From NCBI GenBank assembly GCA_031267575.1, contig JAIRYN010000051.1:1-64000 (forward strand): DNA of 64,000 nt. The letters are read 5' to 3'. A program made the translations under genes and the position numbers. How positions within the stretch are numbered: the first letter of the stretch is position 1; every line of letters begins with the position of its first letter. Below the pieces are notes generated by a model, which made no database searches, was not told the DNA's origin, and saw only the letters and a program-made list of their open reading frames with translations. Origin of the DNA: Synergistaceae bacterium. Its GTDB lineage: Bacteria > Synergistota > Synergistia > Synergistales > Aminobacteriaceae. This document shows, piece by piece, positions 17,147 through 25,533 of the stretch.

Positions 17147-18223
17147 ATGAAATCCGTGTTCGATGAAATCACCTTGGGCAATATTCAAGTGCAAAACCGG
17201 CTTGTGCGAAGTGCGACGTTCGAGAGCGGAGCCGATGCGGAAGGGCGTTACGATCAGAAAATGTTTGATTTGTACCGGAAACTTGCTGACGGAGGAGTCG
17301 GGTTGATCATAACGGGTATGGTTGGAGTTGATGCAAATTCGCGGATAGCGCCTTCTATGGTAAAGACCTATAACGATACATTCACCGAGCGATTGCGTCA
17401 GCTCACCGAATTGGTCCACGACCACGGGAGTAGGTTGGTTATCCAACTCGCTCATTGTGGAATCAAAGTTTCCAAGACGGATTCAGGAGAACCGCCTCTA
17501 GGAATATCGAGTCTTCCTGGGCAAAATATCCGCGAAATGTCCAAAGAAGATCTTTACCGGCTGGCCGACAGCTTCGCCGACGCGGCGCTTCGCTGTAAAA
17601 AAGCAGGGGCCGACGGTGTGCAGATGCACGCCGCGCATGGTTATTTGTTGAGTCAAGCGTTGAGTCCGATTTTCAACAAGCGCACCGATGATTATGGCGG
17701 ATCTCTCGAAAAACGCGCAAAGCTGCTTTTTGATGTTTACAAATCAATTCGAGACGCAGTCGGCGACGACTACCCCGTATGGATCAAGATCAATTCCAGT
17801 GACCTTGTCGACGGCGGACTTACACTGGATGAAAGTCAGGCAATATGTGAACAACTATCAAAAGCGGGTATGGACGCTATCGAAGTCAGCGGAGGCATTG
17901 CTGTCTCCAAGGAAAGTCTGCCGATGAAAGGCGTTCGCGACGCGCAGCAAGAGGGGTATTTTTATAAGGAGGCTGTTTCTATCGCGGGAAAAGTCGAAGC
18001 CGATACGGATGTGATCAGCGTAGGCGGGTACCGCACACCGGAACTACTGGAGCGAAAGCTGAATGAAGGAAATTTCAAAGGCTTTAGCCTGTGCCGTCCT
18101 TTTATTGTCGAGCCTGGGTTGGCGAACCGGTGGCGTTCCGGCCAAATGGAGAAAGCCAAGTGTATTTCGTGCAATCGGTGTTTTGCGCCGGGCGAATTGA
18201 GCTGTAAGCAAAGGACTGTGTAA
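17147..18223 (+). CDS. Old Yellow Enzyme-family NADH:flavin oxidoreductase
   Basis: FMN-dependent TIM-barrel oxidoreductase of 358 residues, of the class that reduces activated C=C bonds. It starts VFDEITLGNIQVQNRLVRSAT. It has QLAHCGIKV for the active-site strand, DGVQMHAAHGYLLSQALSP and NKRTDDYGGSLEKRAKL. It ends with a cysteine-rich tail (CISCNRCFAPGELSCKQ), as in the single-domain relatives of 2-enoate reductases. The second Fe-S/flavodoxin-like half of 2,4-dienoyl-CoA reductases is absent, so this is a short form. It is divergent from the Rrf2 gene and probably induced when that repressor is relieved. Confidence 0.92.
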   Translation: MKSVFDEITLGNIQVQNRLVRSATFESGADAEGRYDQKMFDLYRKLADGGVGLIITGMVGVDANSRIAPSMVKTYNDTFTERLRQLTELVHDHGSRLVIQLAHCGIKVSKTDSGEPPLGISSLPGQNIREMSKEDLYRLADSFADAALRCKKAGADGVQMHAAHGYLLSQALSPIFNKRTDDYGGSLEKRAKLLFDVYKSIRDAVGDDYPVWIKINSSDLVDGGLTLDESQAICEQLSKAGMDAIEVSGGIAVSKESLPMKGVRDAQQEGYFYKEAVSIAGKVEADTDVISVGGYRTPELLERKLNEGNFKGFSLCRPFIVEPGLANRWRSGQMEKAKCISCNRCFAPGELSCKQRTV

Positions 18224-18234
18224 ATGACGCGAGA

Positions 18235-18485
18235 GATCGCTCTCCAAATTGGATGTAAAAGCCAATAGCGTCGGCTTTTACATCCACAACAAAAACTGCC
18301 ATGCTATGGGGATTTGAAGCGCTCGATGCATGGCGTCCAGAAGCATGAATTTTCCCAACCTCTGGCCTCGACATGAAAGATCTACGGCCAGTCAACTGTC
18401 GTAAATAGTGGTCTAGCGCCTCTGTACCGCAAGAGAAAAAAGATCTATCGTGGCGCTTTTGCAACGGTTCAATGACGAACAACAA
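18235..18485 (-). pseudogene. TacT-type GNAT toxin remnant
   Basis: The start reads MLFVIEPLQKRHDRSFFSCG then TEALDHYLRQ, the typical opening of TacT-class acetyltransferase toxins. The next recognisable part, AVDLSCRGQRLGKFMLLDAM then HRALQIP, is the acetyl-CoA motif but in another frame and without the usual intervening region. A second shift restores AVFVVDVKADAIGFYIQFGE. One internal deletion and two frameshifts therefore disable it. It follows a TacA-like antitoxin remnant on the same strand. Confidence 0.75.
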
Positions 18486-18636
18486 GTTTACCTTCTTCTA
18501 TTGCTTTTTCATAGTCTGCTGCCGCCTTTTGCATCCTTTCGTTCGGTTCGAGAGCCGGAGCGTTCAGAGCCTCCAGTAAGGTCATCTGATCCCGTACCGT
18601 CAAGTGAATCTCCGACACTTCCGCTTGTTTTGGCAT
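18469..18636 (-). pseudogene. TacA-type (DUF1778) antitoxin C-terminal remnant
   Basis: A 55-codon frame from ATG 18636 contains HLTVRDQMTLLEALNAPALE then PNERMQKAAADYEK, matching the C-terminal toxin-wrapping region of DUF1778 antitoxins (LxALxNPPEPNExLKxAAxxY). The N-terminal DNA-binding half is missing; family members are about 90 residues long. It overlaps the start of the TacT remnant by 17 bp, the normal gene order for the pair. Its 5' part abuts the acyltransferase gene end. Confidence 0.7.
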
Positions 18637-18661
18637 ACAAAAACACCTCGCATTCCCAACT

Positions 18662-19522
18662 TTACTTCCACCTGTTGTGGAGCCAAAACCATAGGTCTGG
18701 ACGAGGAACGATCATCTTTTCGAGTGCCTCGTTGGCTCGGCGCGTCAGTAACTCCGTTTTGAGGCGCCGATCTTTTTCCTCCGGCACGGAAAGCGGAGGA
18801 AAAAACTCCACCATGTGGCGAAAAGGAGCCTTCCGATAGATACCCACCGGGATAATCGGCACAGAAGCTAGGATTCCCAGAACGGCTGGGCCGGTGGTGT
18901 TCGTGCAAGGATGCCCCATAAAGGGCAGGGAAATCCCCCCCAGCCAAGAAATATCCGCCAATGCTGCCACGTGAGCGCCTGACTTCAAAAGTTTCACCAT
19001 CTCCAGCACGGAGGTTTTCTTGGGTAGGAGATTGACTCCAGCGTTCCTCCGATATCGGGCGATCAGATGGGAGATGTCTTTGTCCCTCATGTCCTGGGAG
19101 ACAATATGAAAATTGTGAAAGCCTTTTTGGCTCAGCCACTGAGCGTACCAGGCAGACAACAACTCCCAGTTGCCATAATGGCCGCTCAGGAAAAGAGCGC
19201 CTTTGCCTTTGGCGAGAAGTCCCTCTACGAGACCCAAGTTACGCGTTTCCTCGACCCATTGAAGAGCCTGAGCGGAATCCCGCTGCAAGGTCAATATCTC
19301 CGTCACCGTCCAGCCCAGGTGTTCGTAGACACGTCGGCGCAAGGTCCCGCGCCACGCCTCGTCGGTATCAGGGTAGACCAGAGAAAGGTTTGAAAGAACC
19401 CTTTTCCCCCTGGGAGCTACGACCTTCAAGATTCCGCAAAGCACAGAGGCGACGCAAGACGCGCGCAACCCCCGTTTTGCCGCCATACGCAGGCCCTCGA
19501 TCGCCCATGCCGCCAGCTTCAA
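18662..19522 (-). CDS. LpxL/HtrB-type lysophospholipid acyltransferase
   Basis: Membrane-associated acyltransferase of 286 residues, of the family that adds secondary acyl chains to lipid A. The catalytic motif is HYGNWE (HxxxxE form, near residue 115). Later conserved parts are LADISWLGGISLPFMG and PDLWFWLHNRWK at the C-terminus. It overlaps the preceding glycosyltransferase gene by 4 bp. The 3' tail of this gene is duplicated at 16222-16344. Confidence 0.9.
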   Translation of the reverse strand: MKLAAWAIEGLRMAAKRGLRASCVASVLCGILKVVAPRGKRVLSNLSLVYPDTDEAWRGTLRRRVYEHLGWTVTEILTLQRDSAQALQWVEETRNLGLVEGLLAKGKGALFLSGHYGNWELLSAWYAQWLSQKGFHNFHIVSQDMRDKDISHLIARYRRNAGVNLLPKKTSVLEMVKLLKSGAHVAALADISWLGGISLPFMGHPCTNTTGPAVLGILASVPIIPVGIYRKAPFRHMVEFFPPLSVPEEKDRRLKTELLTRRANEALEKMIVPRPDLWFWLHNRWK

Positions 19523-20433
19523 CGATTCTCTTTTCTCGCCGCCGAGACGGAGGACGCGGCAACCGAACGATAAAGCTCCGTCAGCGTCTCTGTCGCTCCA
19601 CGAACCGAGTAATTTTCCTTCAAAAAGCGCCGGGCGCTGGCCGAGGTCGAACGGCCCTTTTCGGACAAAGCCTCCTGGAGGACCGCTCTCCAGTCCTCTT
19701 TCGCCCCACCTTGGAGCGTCAGATATCCTCCCGGCCCCAGCACGGATCGGGATAAAGGACCGTCACGGGTTATCACGGGCACTCCCTGCATCGTCAGGTA
19801 CGCGGCCAGAAGCGCGTTCGAGGGACTGTCGTCGATAAAGAGGACTCGGCACTTTTTGAGAAGCTCCGACTGGAACATCTCCGACCCATCGATAGCAATA
19901 CCTTCGACGCCCCCTTCGGGAAGCACCTCCTCCATAATTTTCTTAATTTCCTTCAAATTTTCTTTTAGGGCTTCGTCTAGGGCTTTGTCAGGTTGGAGCG
20001 CCAGAAGGAGAACAGAGGTAGGACTTCCTTCTCGGTCTGTCCAGGCTACTTTGATCTCGAAGGAGGGGATGATCCGGCTCTCTCCCTCCTGGACCTGCTC
20101 CGCGAAAAGGCGAGTGGGGTGTCCTCGCCACTGGGGTTGGACGTCCAAGGAGGTGTGTAGCGTCCGGGCGCGAAGCCGCACCCACCCCCACCAGAAAGGA
20201 GCGTCTCCCCAAAGGTGCCAGAGCCTGCCCTTGAAAAGCACGATCACCGCGCGCTCGAAAAAAGTGAGGGACTTCCAGGACAAAACTCCCTCTACTCGAA
20301 AATTCGCCGTTCCGCTCTCTGCGTAGACTCGCGGGGAAAATTCACCGCCTGCCCCCAGTGCCACCGCTAGGTTACCAACCACGGCCGCCTCCCAGGGGCG
20401 GCGAAAGCCGGAAATATACCAAATGCACTCCAT
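19519..20433 (-). CDS. Putative GT-B glycosyltransferase
   Basis: Protein of 304 residues. The C-terminal half resembles family 4 glycosyltransferases: VLFIDDSPSNALLAAYLTMQ, GVPVITRDGPL and an ENYSVRGATETLTELYR tail. The N-terminal half (MECIWYISGFRRPWEAAVVG) matches poorly, and the total length is shorter than the usual 350-400. It lies between tyrS and the LpxL-like gene with a 4-bp overlap to the latter, which suggests a role in cell-envelope glycan or lipid A decoration. Confidence 0.6.
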   Translation of the reverse strand: MECIWYISGFRRPWEAAVVGNLAVALGAGGEFSPRVYAESGTANFRVEGVLSWKSLTFFERAVIVLFKGRLWHLWGDAPFWWGWVRLRARTLHTSLDVQPQWRGHPTRLFAEQVQEGESRIIPSFEIKVAWTDREGSPTSVLLLALQPDKALDEALKENLKEIKKIMEEVLPEGGVEGIAIDGSEMFQSELLKKCRVLFIDDSPSNALLAAYLTMQGVPVITRDGPLSRSVLGPGGYLTLQGGAKEDWRAVLQEALSEKGRSTSASARRFLKENYSVRGATETLTELYRSVAASSVSAARKENR

Positions 20434-20454
20434 TTGTGGCGACCTATCGTGAAA

Positions 20455-21753
20455 TCACTTGAAAGCGACGAGGTGGAAGCGCTTTTTTCCCACTCTCACG
20501 AAAACGTATTTGCCGAACAAGAGCGACTCTCGTGACAGAAGATCTCCTTCGCTCCCCACGCGAAGATCGTTCATCGAGACGCCGCCCTGCTTGATGGTTC
20601 TCCTGGCCTCGCTCTTGCTCTCGCTGGCGTCGCAGGACGTCAGGATGTCCACCACCGTGGCGGGTAGAGGTAGGGAAAGCGTCGCAAAGGGAATCTCTTC
20701 CTTCAACAAGGCGAAGGTCTCCTCCTTCACTTCGAACAGGGAACCCGACCCGAAAAGGACGCCACTGGCCGCGACAACGCTTTGAGCCGTGGCTTCCCCG
20801 TGGACGAGCTTCGTCACGTTGAAAGCTAGTTGACGTTGGGCTTCCCTGAGGCCCGGTTCTTTTTCGTGCGTTTCCATGATGAAGGTGATTTCCTCCAAGG
20901 GCAAGAAGGTGAAAAGTTTCAAGAGGCGCTCCACATCTTTATCGTCGGTGTTGATCCAGAATTGATAGAACTTGTAGGGGCTCGTTTTTTCGGCGTCGAG
21001 CCACACGGCGCCTTCCTCAGTCTTGCCAAACTTGGTTCCAGTGGAGGTCAAAAGCAGGGGTTGCGTCAGGCCGAAGACCTCGCCCCCTGTGGTCTTCCGC
21101 ACGTAATCAGCCCCTGCCACCAGGTTGCCCTGCTGATCGTTGCCCCCCATTTGGAGCCGGCACCCGTAGGTCTCGTAAAGGTGTTTGAAGTCCATGGACT
21201 GCAACAGCACATAGGAAAACTCCGTGTAAGAAATGCTTTTATCGGGGTCGTTCAGACGGCTTTTGACGTACTCCCGAGCGATCAGTGCGTTGACCGAAAA
21301 GTACTTGCCCACGTCGCGTAAAACATCAATAAAAGAAAAGGTCGATAGCCAGTCGTAATTATTGACTAGAATAGCGGAGTTCTCCCCGCAATTGAAATTT
21401 AAAAAATGCGCAAGCTGAGGACGGACTTTTTCGACGTTCTTTCGGACCTCCTCGATGGTGATGAGGTTGCGTTCCTTGCTTTTGCCGGAGGGGTCCCCGA
21501 TCAGGCCGGTTCCCCCGCCCGCCACGGCGATAGGGCGATGTCCTGTTCGCTGAATCCAAGCCAGGCCCATGAGGGGAATAAGGTGCCCCACGTGTAGGCT
21601 GTCCGCCGTGGGGTCAAACCCCACGTAGGCCGTCGTCTTCTCTTTTTGAAAAAGCTCCCGCAATTTTTCGGGCTGACTGCACCACTCCACGAAACCGCGT
21701 TTTCGCAAAACTTCATAAGCGTCAGTATAGGTGTTGCTATCAGTATTGACAGG
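20455..21753 (-). CDS. tyrS: Tyrosyl-tRNA synthetase
   Basis: Class I aminoacyl-tRNA synthetase of 432 residues that charges tRNA-Tyr. The HIGH-type motif is HVGHLIPLMG (near 45), and GGGTGLIGDPSGKSKER follows. The KMSKS loop is KFGKTEEGAVW, the TyrS variant. A C-terminal S4 domain (SEARRTIKQGGVSMND) binds the tRNA. The ATG at 21753 has GGGGAGG upstream. The gene sits in a leftward operon after a NarL-type two-component pair, an unusual setting. No T-box leader is visible in the 36-bp gap. Confidence 0.96.
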   Translation of the reverse strand, partial: PVNTDSNTYTDAYEVLRKRGFVEWCSQPEKLRELFQKEKTTAYVGFDPTADSLHVGHLIPLMGLAWIQRTGHRPIAVAGGGTGLIGDPSGKSKERNLITIEEVRKNVEKVRPQLAHFLNFNCGENSAILVNNYDWLSTFSFIDVLRDVGKYFSVNALIAREYVKSRLNDPDKSISYTEFSYVLLQSMDFKHLYETYGCRLQMGGNDQQGNLVAGADYVRKTTGGEVFGLTQPLLLTSTGTKFGKTEEGAVWLDAEKTSPYKFYQFWINTDDKDVERLLKLFTFLPLEEITFIMETHEKEPGLREAQRQLAFNVTKLVHGEATAQSVVAASGVLFGSGSLFEVKEETFALLKEEIPFATLSLPLPATVVDILTSCDASESKSEARRTIKQGGVSMNDLRVGSEGDLLSRESLLFGKYVFVRVGKKRFHLVAFK

Positions 21754-21789
21754 CATACGAAAAAACCTCCCCAATTATTATAGCCCCGT

Positions 21790-23148
21790 TTATCGCATAC
21801 TTTCCCAGGCGGAAAAATTCCGACCCAGATGGCACAAGATCGTCGTCCCTTCGCCTACCGCCGAACGCACCTCCAAAGATCCCCCCATCAAGGACATGCG
21901 TTCCGTCATGTTGGCGAGGCCGCGATGGCCTTCGAGACGCAGAGCTTCGTGGTCCACCCCGGAGTCGAAGCCTTTACCGTTGTCCTTGATCTCGAAGACG
22001 AGTTGACCGTCTTGCTCGTACATCTGCCCGTGGACCTCCGTGGCGTCTCCATGCCGCACCGCGTTGGAAACCGCCTCCTGGAAAATCCGCAGGAGGGAAA
22101 GGGTCCGTTCGGGGCCCAGATCGAACGCCTCGTCCATATCTGCCGAGACATGTATATCATAGTTTTGAGAGAGGCGTTCCGCAAGCTCCGTCAAAGCCTG
22201 AGCTAGACCTAAATCCACCCAAGGCGGAGCCAGCGCGTCGCAGAGCCCTCGGAGCTCGCGGACTACTACTCGCGCCAGCCGTTCCGTTTTTTTGACACGT
22301 TCCCGGATGTTCTCGCCTTCTTCCATCGACATGTGGATTTGCTGCAAAAGCGCGGTGATGTCTTGGAGGGGGCCGTCGTGGATTTCCCTGGCCATGTCCA
22401 AACGCTCCGCTTCTTGGACCAGAACAATGTCCCTGACATAACGGTTCCGCAGGTTGTCTCGGTCGATAGCGGCCCGGGCCAAGCGGATCAAAGCGCTGTG
22501 GACGCTGTCGATTTCCTTCACGGCCCGGGGGTCCAGAGTGGGGGGCATGTCTTTGCCCATTCGGAGGTCGTCGATCTCGGCGGCCAATCCCCTTAAGGGA
22601 GCGATCAGCCTACACCACAACAGGCGAATCGCCCAGAAACTGCCCAGAGAAAGCGCGGAAAACAGAACAGGCCACAAGCGTCCGACTCGAACCAAGTTGC
22701 CCAAGAGGAAATCCCAGGAGACCGCCGCGATCACGTAGCCCTGACCTTTTCTCAAAGGTTGGATGGCCAAGGTGTATTGACGCCCCTCCTCGTCTTTCAC
22801 TCGGACGGCAATGCCGACGGGAAGGTTCTGCCGCCACAGCGATTGAATATCGGCCACGCCGTTCGACGCCAGGAGGACCTTTCCCTCGTTATCGACACGG
22901 GCAACCCATCCGGGCATGGAGGGGCCCCACGAAAAGAGTCGGTAACGGTCGTTGGACGAAAAAGGTTTTTCAGGCAAATTCCAGAGGTGGATCTCGGAGT
23001 TCAGCCGATAGGCAGCGCCTTCAGCCAGTTCCAGCACATAGGCGCTCACCGTGGCATCCATGACCTCTTCCTGACGGAAATGCGCAAATGCTGCCACCAG
23101 GAGAACAACAACGGGGGGCAGCATTAACGCGCACACAAGAAGCGCCAA
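21790..23148 (-). CDS. NarX/DegS-type sensor histidine kinase
   Basis: Membrane sensor kinase of about 452 residues. One N-terminal helix leads to a periplasmic sensing domain (about 35-160), a second helix (about 165-195) and a HAMP-like stretch. A HisKA_3 domain follows with phosphorylatable His in REIHDGPLQDI. The ATPase domain shows N-box FQEAVSNAVRHG and G1 DNGKGFDSG. The start is uncertain. TTG at 23148 gives a usable signal helix but has no ribosome site. An ATT at 23186 sits 9 bp after GGAGG inside the regulator's 3' end, which would couple the two. It partners the response regulator just upstream. Confidence 0.88.
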   Translation of the reverse strand: MALLVCALMLPPVVVLLVAAFAHFRQEEVMDATVSAYVLELAEGAAYRLNSEIHLWNLPEKPFSSNDRYRLFSWGPSMPGWVARVDNEGKVLLASNGVADIQSLWRQNLPVGIAVRVKDEEGRQYTLAIQPLRKGQGYVIAAVSWDFLLGNLVRVGRLWPVLFSALSLGSFWAIRLLWCRLIAPLRGLAAEIDDLRMGKDMPPTLDPRAVKEIDSVHSALIRLARAAIDRDNLRNRYVRDIVLVQEAERLDMAREIHDGPLQDITALLQQIHMSMEEGENIRERVKKTERLARVVVRELRGLCDALAPPWVDLGLAQALTELAERLSQNYDIHVSADMDEAFDLGPERTLSLLRIFQEAVSNAVRHGDATEVHGQMYEQDGQLVFEIKDNGKGFDSGVDHEALRLEGHRGLANMTERMSLMGGSLEVRSAVGEGTTILCHLGRNFSAWESMR

Positions 23149-23182
23149 GAGATGAGTTTTTAACGATACCAGCTTGGGGCGT

Positions 23183-23821
23183 CTAATCTTCCAACAACTC
23201 CTCCAACGTCACCACACCGTATTTCAGAGCCAGGAGTAGGGCCTCCGTCTTGTTCTTTGAGCCCAACTTGTCGTAGATCGAAGCCAAGTGCGTCTGCACC
23301 GTGCGTTCGCTGATAAAGAGCTTGCCAGCGACTTCTTTGCTGGAGAGCCCCTTGGCCGCCAGCACTAAAACCTCGCGCTCTCGGGTCGAAAGCTGTTCGG
23401 GGTCGAACTCCCTTTCTCCCATGACCGAAGCCACTTCGGGGTCTAGGTAAAGACCGCCTCGGGCCACGGTGGCGATGGCCGTCGTCAGTTCCTTAGGGCT
23501 CACGGTTTTGAGGACAAATCCGCGGGCACCCGCACGCAGGGAGGCCATGACGTATTGTTGCGCGTCGTAAGAGGTCAGCATCACCGTCGCCGTCGTCAGA
23601 CCTGCTTCTTTGACCTTCTGGGCTACGGCGACTCCATCCAATCCCGGCATACGAATATCCAGTAACGCCACATCAGGCTTAAGGTCCTGGATCAACTGCC
23701 ATGCCTTCAACCCATCCTCCGCCTCGCCCAAGAGTTCAAGAGAACTTTCGCGCTTCAGGTACTCCGCTATTCCGGCCCTTGTCAAGGGATGGTCATCCGC
23801 TAACACTACTCTTATCGGCAT
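23183..23821 (-). CDS. NarL/FixJ-family response regulator
   Basis: Two-domain regulator of 212 residues. The receiver domain shows VVLADDHPLTRAGI (acidic pocket), phospho-acceptor Asp in VALLDIRMPGLDG and Lys in FVLKTVSPKEL. A LuxR-type HTH follows (LSTREREVLVLAAKGLSSKE and ISERTVQTHLASIYDKL). The ATG at 23821 has AAGGAG upstream and puts the acidic pocket at residues 7-9. It is the first gene of the leftward operon with the kinase, tyrS, a glycosyltransferase and the LpxL-like gene. Confidence 0.93.
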   Translation of the reverse strand: MPIRVVLADDHPLTRAGIAEYLKRESSLELLGEAEDGLKAWQLIQDLKPDVALLDIRMPGLDGVAVAQKVKEAGLTTATVMLTSYDAQQYVMASLRAGARGFVLKTVSPKELTTAIATVARGGLYLDPEVASVMGEREFDPEQLSTREREVLVLAAKGLSSKEVAGKLFISERTVQTHLASIYDKLGSKNKTEALLLALKYGVVTLEELLED

Positions 23822-24252
23822 GAAAATCGGTACTCCTTCCTCGTCAACTTCCCTTGTCAAATTCTCTCGCCAAACTCCTTGCTCTTACCAAATTCGCGCG
23901 TTGCCCCCTCTCAAACTCATTCATTCCTTGCTTTGCCCTTGCGTGTTTTAAACGCGTTTCACTTTTGATTTTTCACAAACTTCTACTTCTTGCAAACACT
24001 AGCAGCAGTATACGCTGAAGACAACGGCAAAGATACTTACGAAATAGTTCCGCCAGCTGGCTATGATCGATTTCGGATCGTTTTGAAGACGCGACGCTCT
24101 TATAGTACAATGGAACCGCGAACATACGAATACGACGAGTCAGAGGCCAGGCTTCGATCTGGCGTGGGTATGATGAATTTTTGTGAAGATAGTGTCGAGG
24201 GGGTTCAGTTTCGTTTTAATCATTTTGTTTAAACCACTGGGGAGGGATGGAA
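23822..24252. other. Divergent intergenic region
   Basis: No convincing gene. A TTG-started frame at 23990-24232 is open but overlaps the promoter at 24083-24111 and has no family resemblance. The region must hold the leftward promoter for the response regulator operon, which I could not place. Confidence 0.45.
24083..24111 (+). promoter_or_regulatory. Promoter for the YvyF-like / prepilin peptidase / MutS2 run
   Basis: TTGAAG (24083-24088) and TACAAT (24106-24111) with a 17-bp spacer, about 140 bp before the first gene of the rightward run. Confidence 0.6.
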
Positions 24253-24666
24253 ATGCCTCTGTTTTCTTGCAGGTTGTGTGGAACAATTTTTACCTCGGCA
24301 GGGGGGAGAACATGTCCTGCGTGTTTGCAACGTATCGACGCTCTGTATCCGAAGGCTCGCGAATACCTGAGAGATCATCCCAAAGACGCCCTCGACGTGG
24401 AAGGTCTGTCTGAGGAAATGGACGTCGACATTCGGGATATCCAAGCTCTAGTGGATATGGGATATTTGGATCGCGACTTCAACCGAACCAGCGATAAACG
24501 GGCGCTCAACAGGCAGCGGCTGGTCAAGGAGCTTGAGACTTCTCTGCGACAGATGAAGAACGAGTCAAGCGTTCGGAATGAGGCAAAAGACACCGCGTCC
24601 TATGGGCAACTGCGCTACGGCGAAAAAGAAAAAAAAGAAAAAGAAAAGAAAAGAAACATCTTCTAA
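24253..24666 (+). CDS. YvyF-like zinc-ribbon/HTH protein
   Basis: Protein of 137 residues. Two cysteine pairs (CRLCGTIF and CPACL) form a likely zinc ribbon at residues 6-25. A winged-helix-like segment follows: LDVEGLSEEMDVDIRDIQAL then VDMGYLDRDF. The layout matches the YvyF family of flagellar-operon proteins, whose role is unclear. The C-terminus ends in a Lys/Glu repeat (EKKEKEKKRN) encoded by an A/G microsatellite. ATG 24253 is preferred to 24247 because GGGGAGGG then has normal spacing. Confidence 0.6.
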   Translation: MPLFSCRLCGTIFTSAGGRTCPACLQRIDALYPKAREYLRDHPKDALDVEGLSEEMDVDIRDIQALVDMGYLDRDFNRTSDKRALNRQRLVKELETSLRQMKNESSVRNEAKDTASYGQLRYGEKEKKEKEKKRNIF

Positions 24667-24699
24667 TACTTACGAAAAGTCCCGTTTAGGAGCATTGTT

Positions 24700-25500
24700 A
24701 TGGATATTTTTTCTCTTTTTCAAATTGTGTTTTCCACTCTTCTCGGCGCTTCCTTAGGATCTTTTCTCAATGTGGTGGCCCATCGCAGTGTGGAAGGGCG
24801 TCGCTGGTGGGGAAAAGAGCGTTCCGTTTGCGAGTCCTGCGGCAGGGAACTCACCGTCCAGGAGCTGATTCCTATCCTCTCCTGGGTCCTACAAAGGGGA
24901 CGCTGCCGAGGATGCAAGGCCCCTGTTTCCCCCCGTTACGTGCTGGTGGAGCTCATTGGAGCGACGGGGGCAGGGCTTGTTGCTTGGCGCTGGGGTTTCA
25001 CTTGGGCTTACGCCTTTTCTATGGTGGGGATCTTCGGATTTTTTCTGAACGCGCTGACCGATTACGAAAGTGGGGACGTTTTCGACGTTTTTGCCCTCGC
25101 GATGGGAGGCTGTGGTTTGCTGCTCCGCCTTTTCGGCGGACAAGACGCCTTTATTGATGGGCTCTTGGGCACCGTGGTGGGGTGGAGCGTTTTCGCTGTC
25201 ATCATTTTGGTGAGTCGAGGCGGAATGGGGTGGGGCGACGCCTGTCTCATGGCTGGAGCTGGAGCTGTACTGGGCTGGAAAATGACACTTCTCGCCTTCT
25301 ACCTAGGGATCATGGCCGGCGGGGCGGGCATCGCGTGGTTGATGTTCCGCGGAAAAATCAAGTGGGGACGGGGAGACTCCATTCCCCTCGTTCCCTATCT
25401 CGCTGTGGGAGGACTGTTGACATTTTTGCAGGGTCCCTGGATTCTAGATCTTGTGGGATCTCACTTTCAGTATTTTTTCCAAGCCGGGTGGCCCTGGTAA
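24700..25500 (+). CDS. Prepilin peptidase (A24 family)
   Basis: Integral membrane aspartyl peptidase of 266 residues that cleaves type IV prepilin-like leaders, usually with an N-methyltransferase activity. The N-terminal GSFLNVVAHR and the zinc-binding CESCGR...CRGCKAPVSPRY segment are typical. The two catalytic aspartates lie in LTDYESGDVFD and MGWGDACLMAG. The length is normal and about seven helices are expected. Its presence implies type IV pili or a type II-like system elsewhere in the genome. RBS AGGAGC precedes ATG 24700. Confidence 0.94.
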   Translation: MDIFSLFQIVFSTLLGASLGSFLNVVAHRSVEGRRWWGKERSVCESCGRELTVQELIPILSWVLQRGRCRGCKAPVSPRYVLVELIGATGAGLVAWRWGFTWAYAFSMVGIFGFFLNALTDYESGDVFDVFALAMGGCGLLLRLFGGQDAFIDGLLGTVVGWSVFAVIILVSRGGMGWGDACLMAGAGAVLGWKMTLLAFYLGIMAGGAGIAWLMFRGKIKWGRGDSIPLVPYLAVGGLLTFLQGPWILDLVGSHFQYFFQAGWPW

Positions 25501-25533
25501 AAGCGAAATAAAGGAGGAGGCAAAGGCAAAGAA

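Noticed and set aside
21754-21789. A T-box leader for tyrS
   Set aside because: Only 36 bp separate tyrS from the kinase gene and no T-box sequence is present.
23990-24232. An 80-codon frame before the YvyF-like gene
   Set aside because: It starts at TTG without a ribosome site, overlaps a good promoter and resembles no family.
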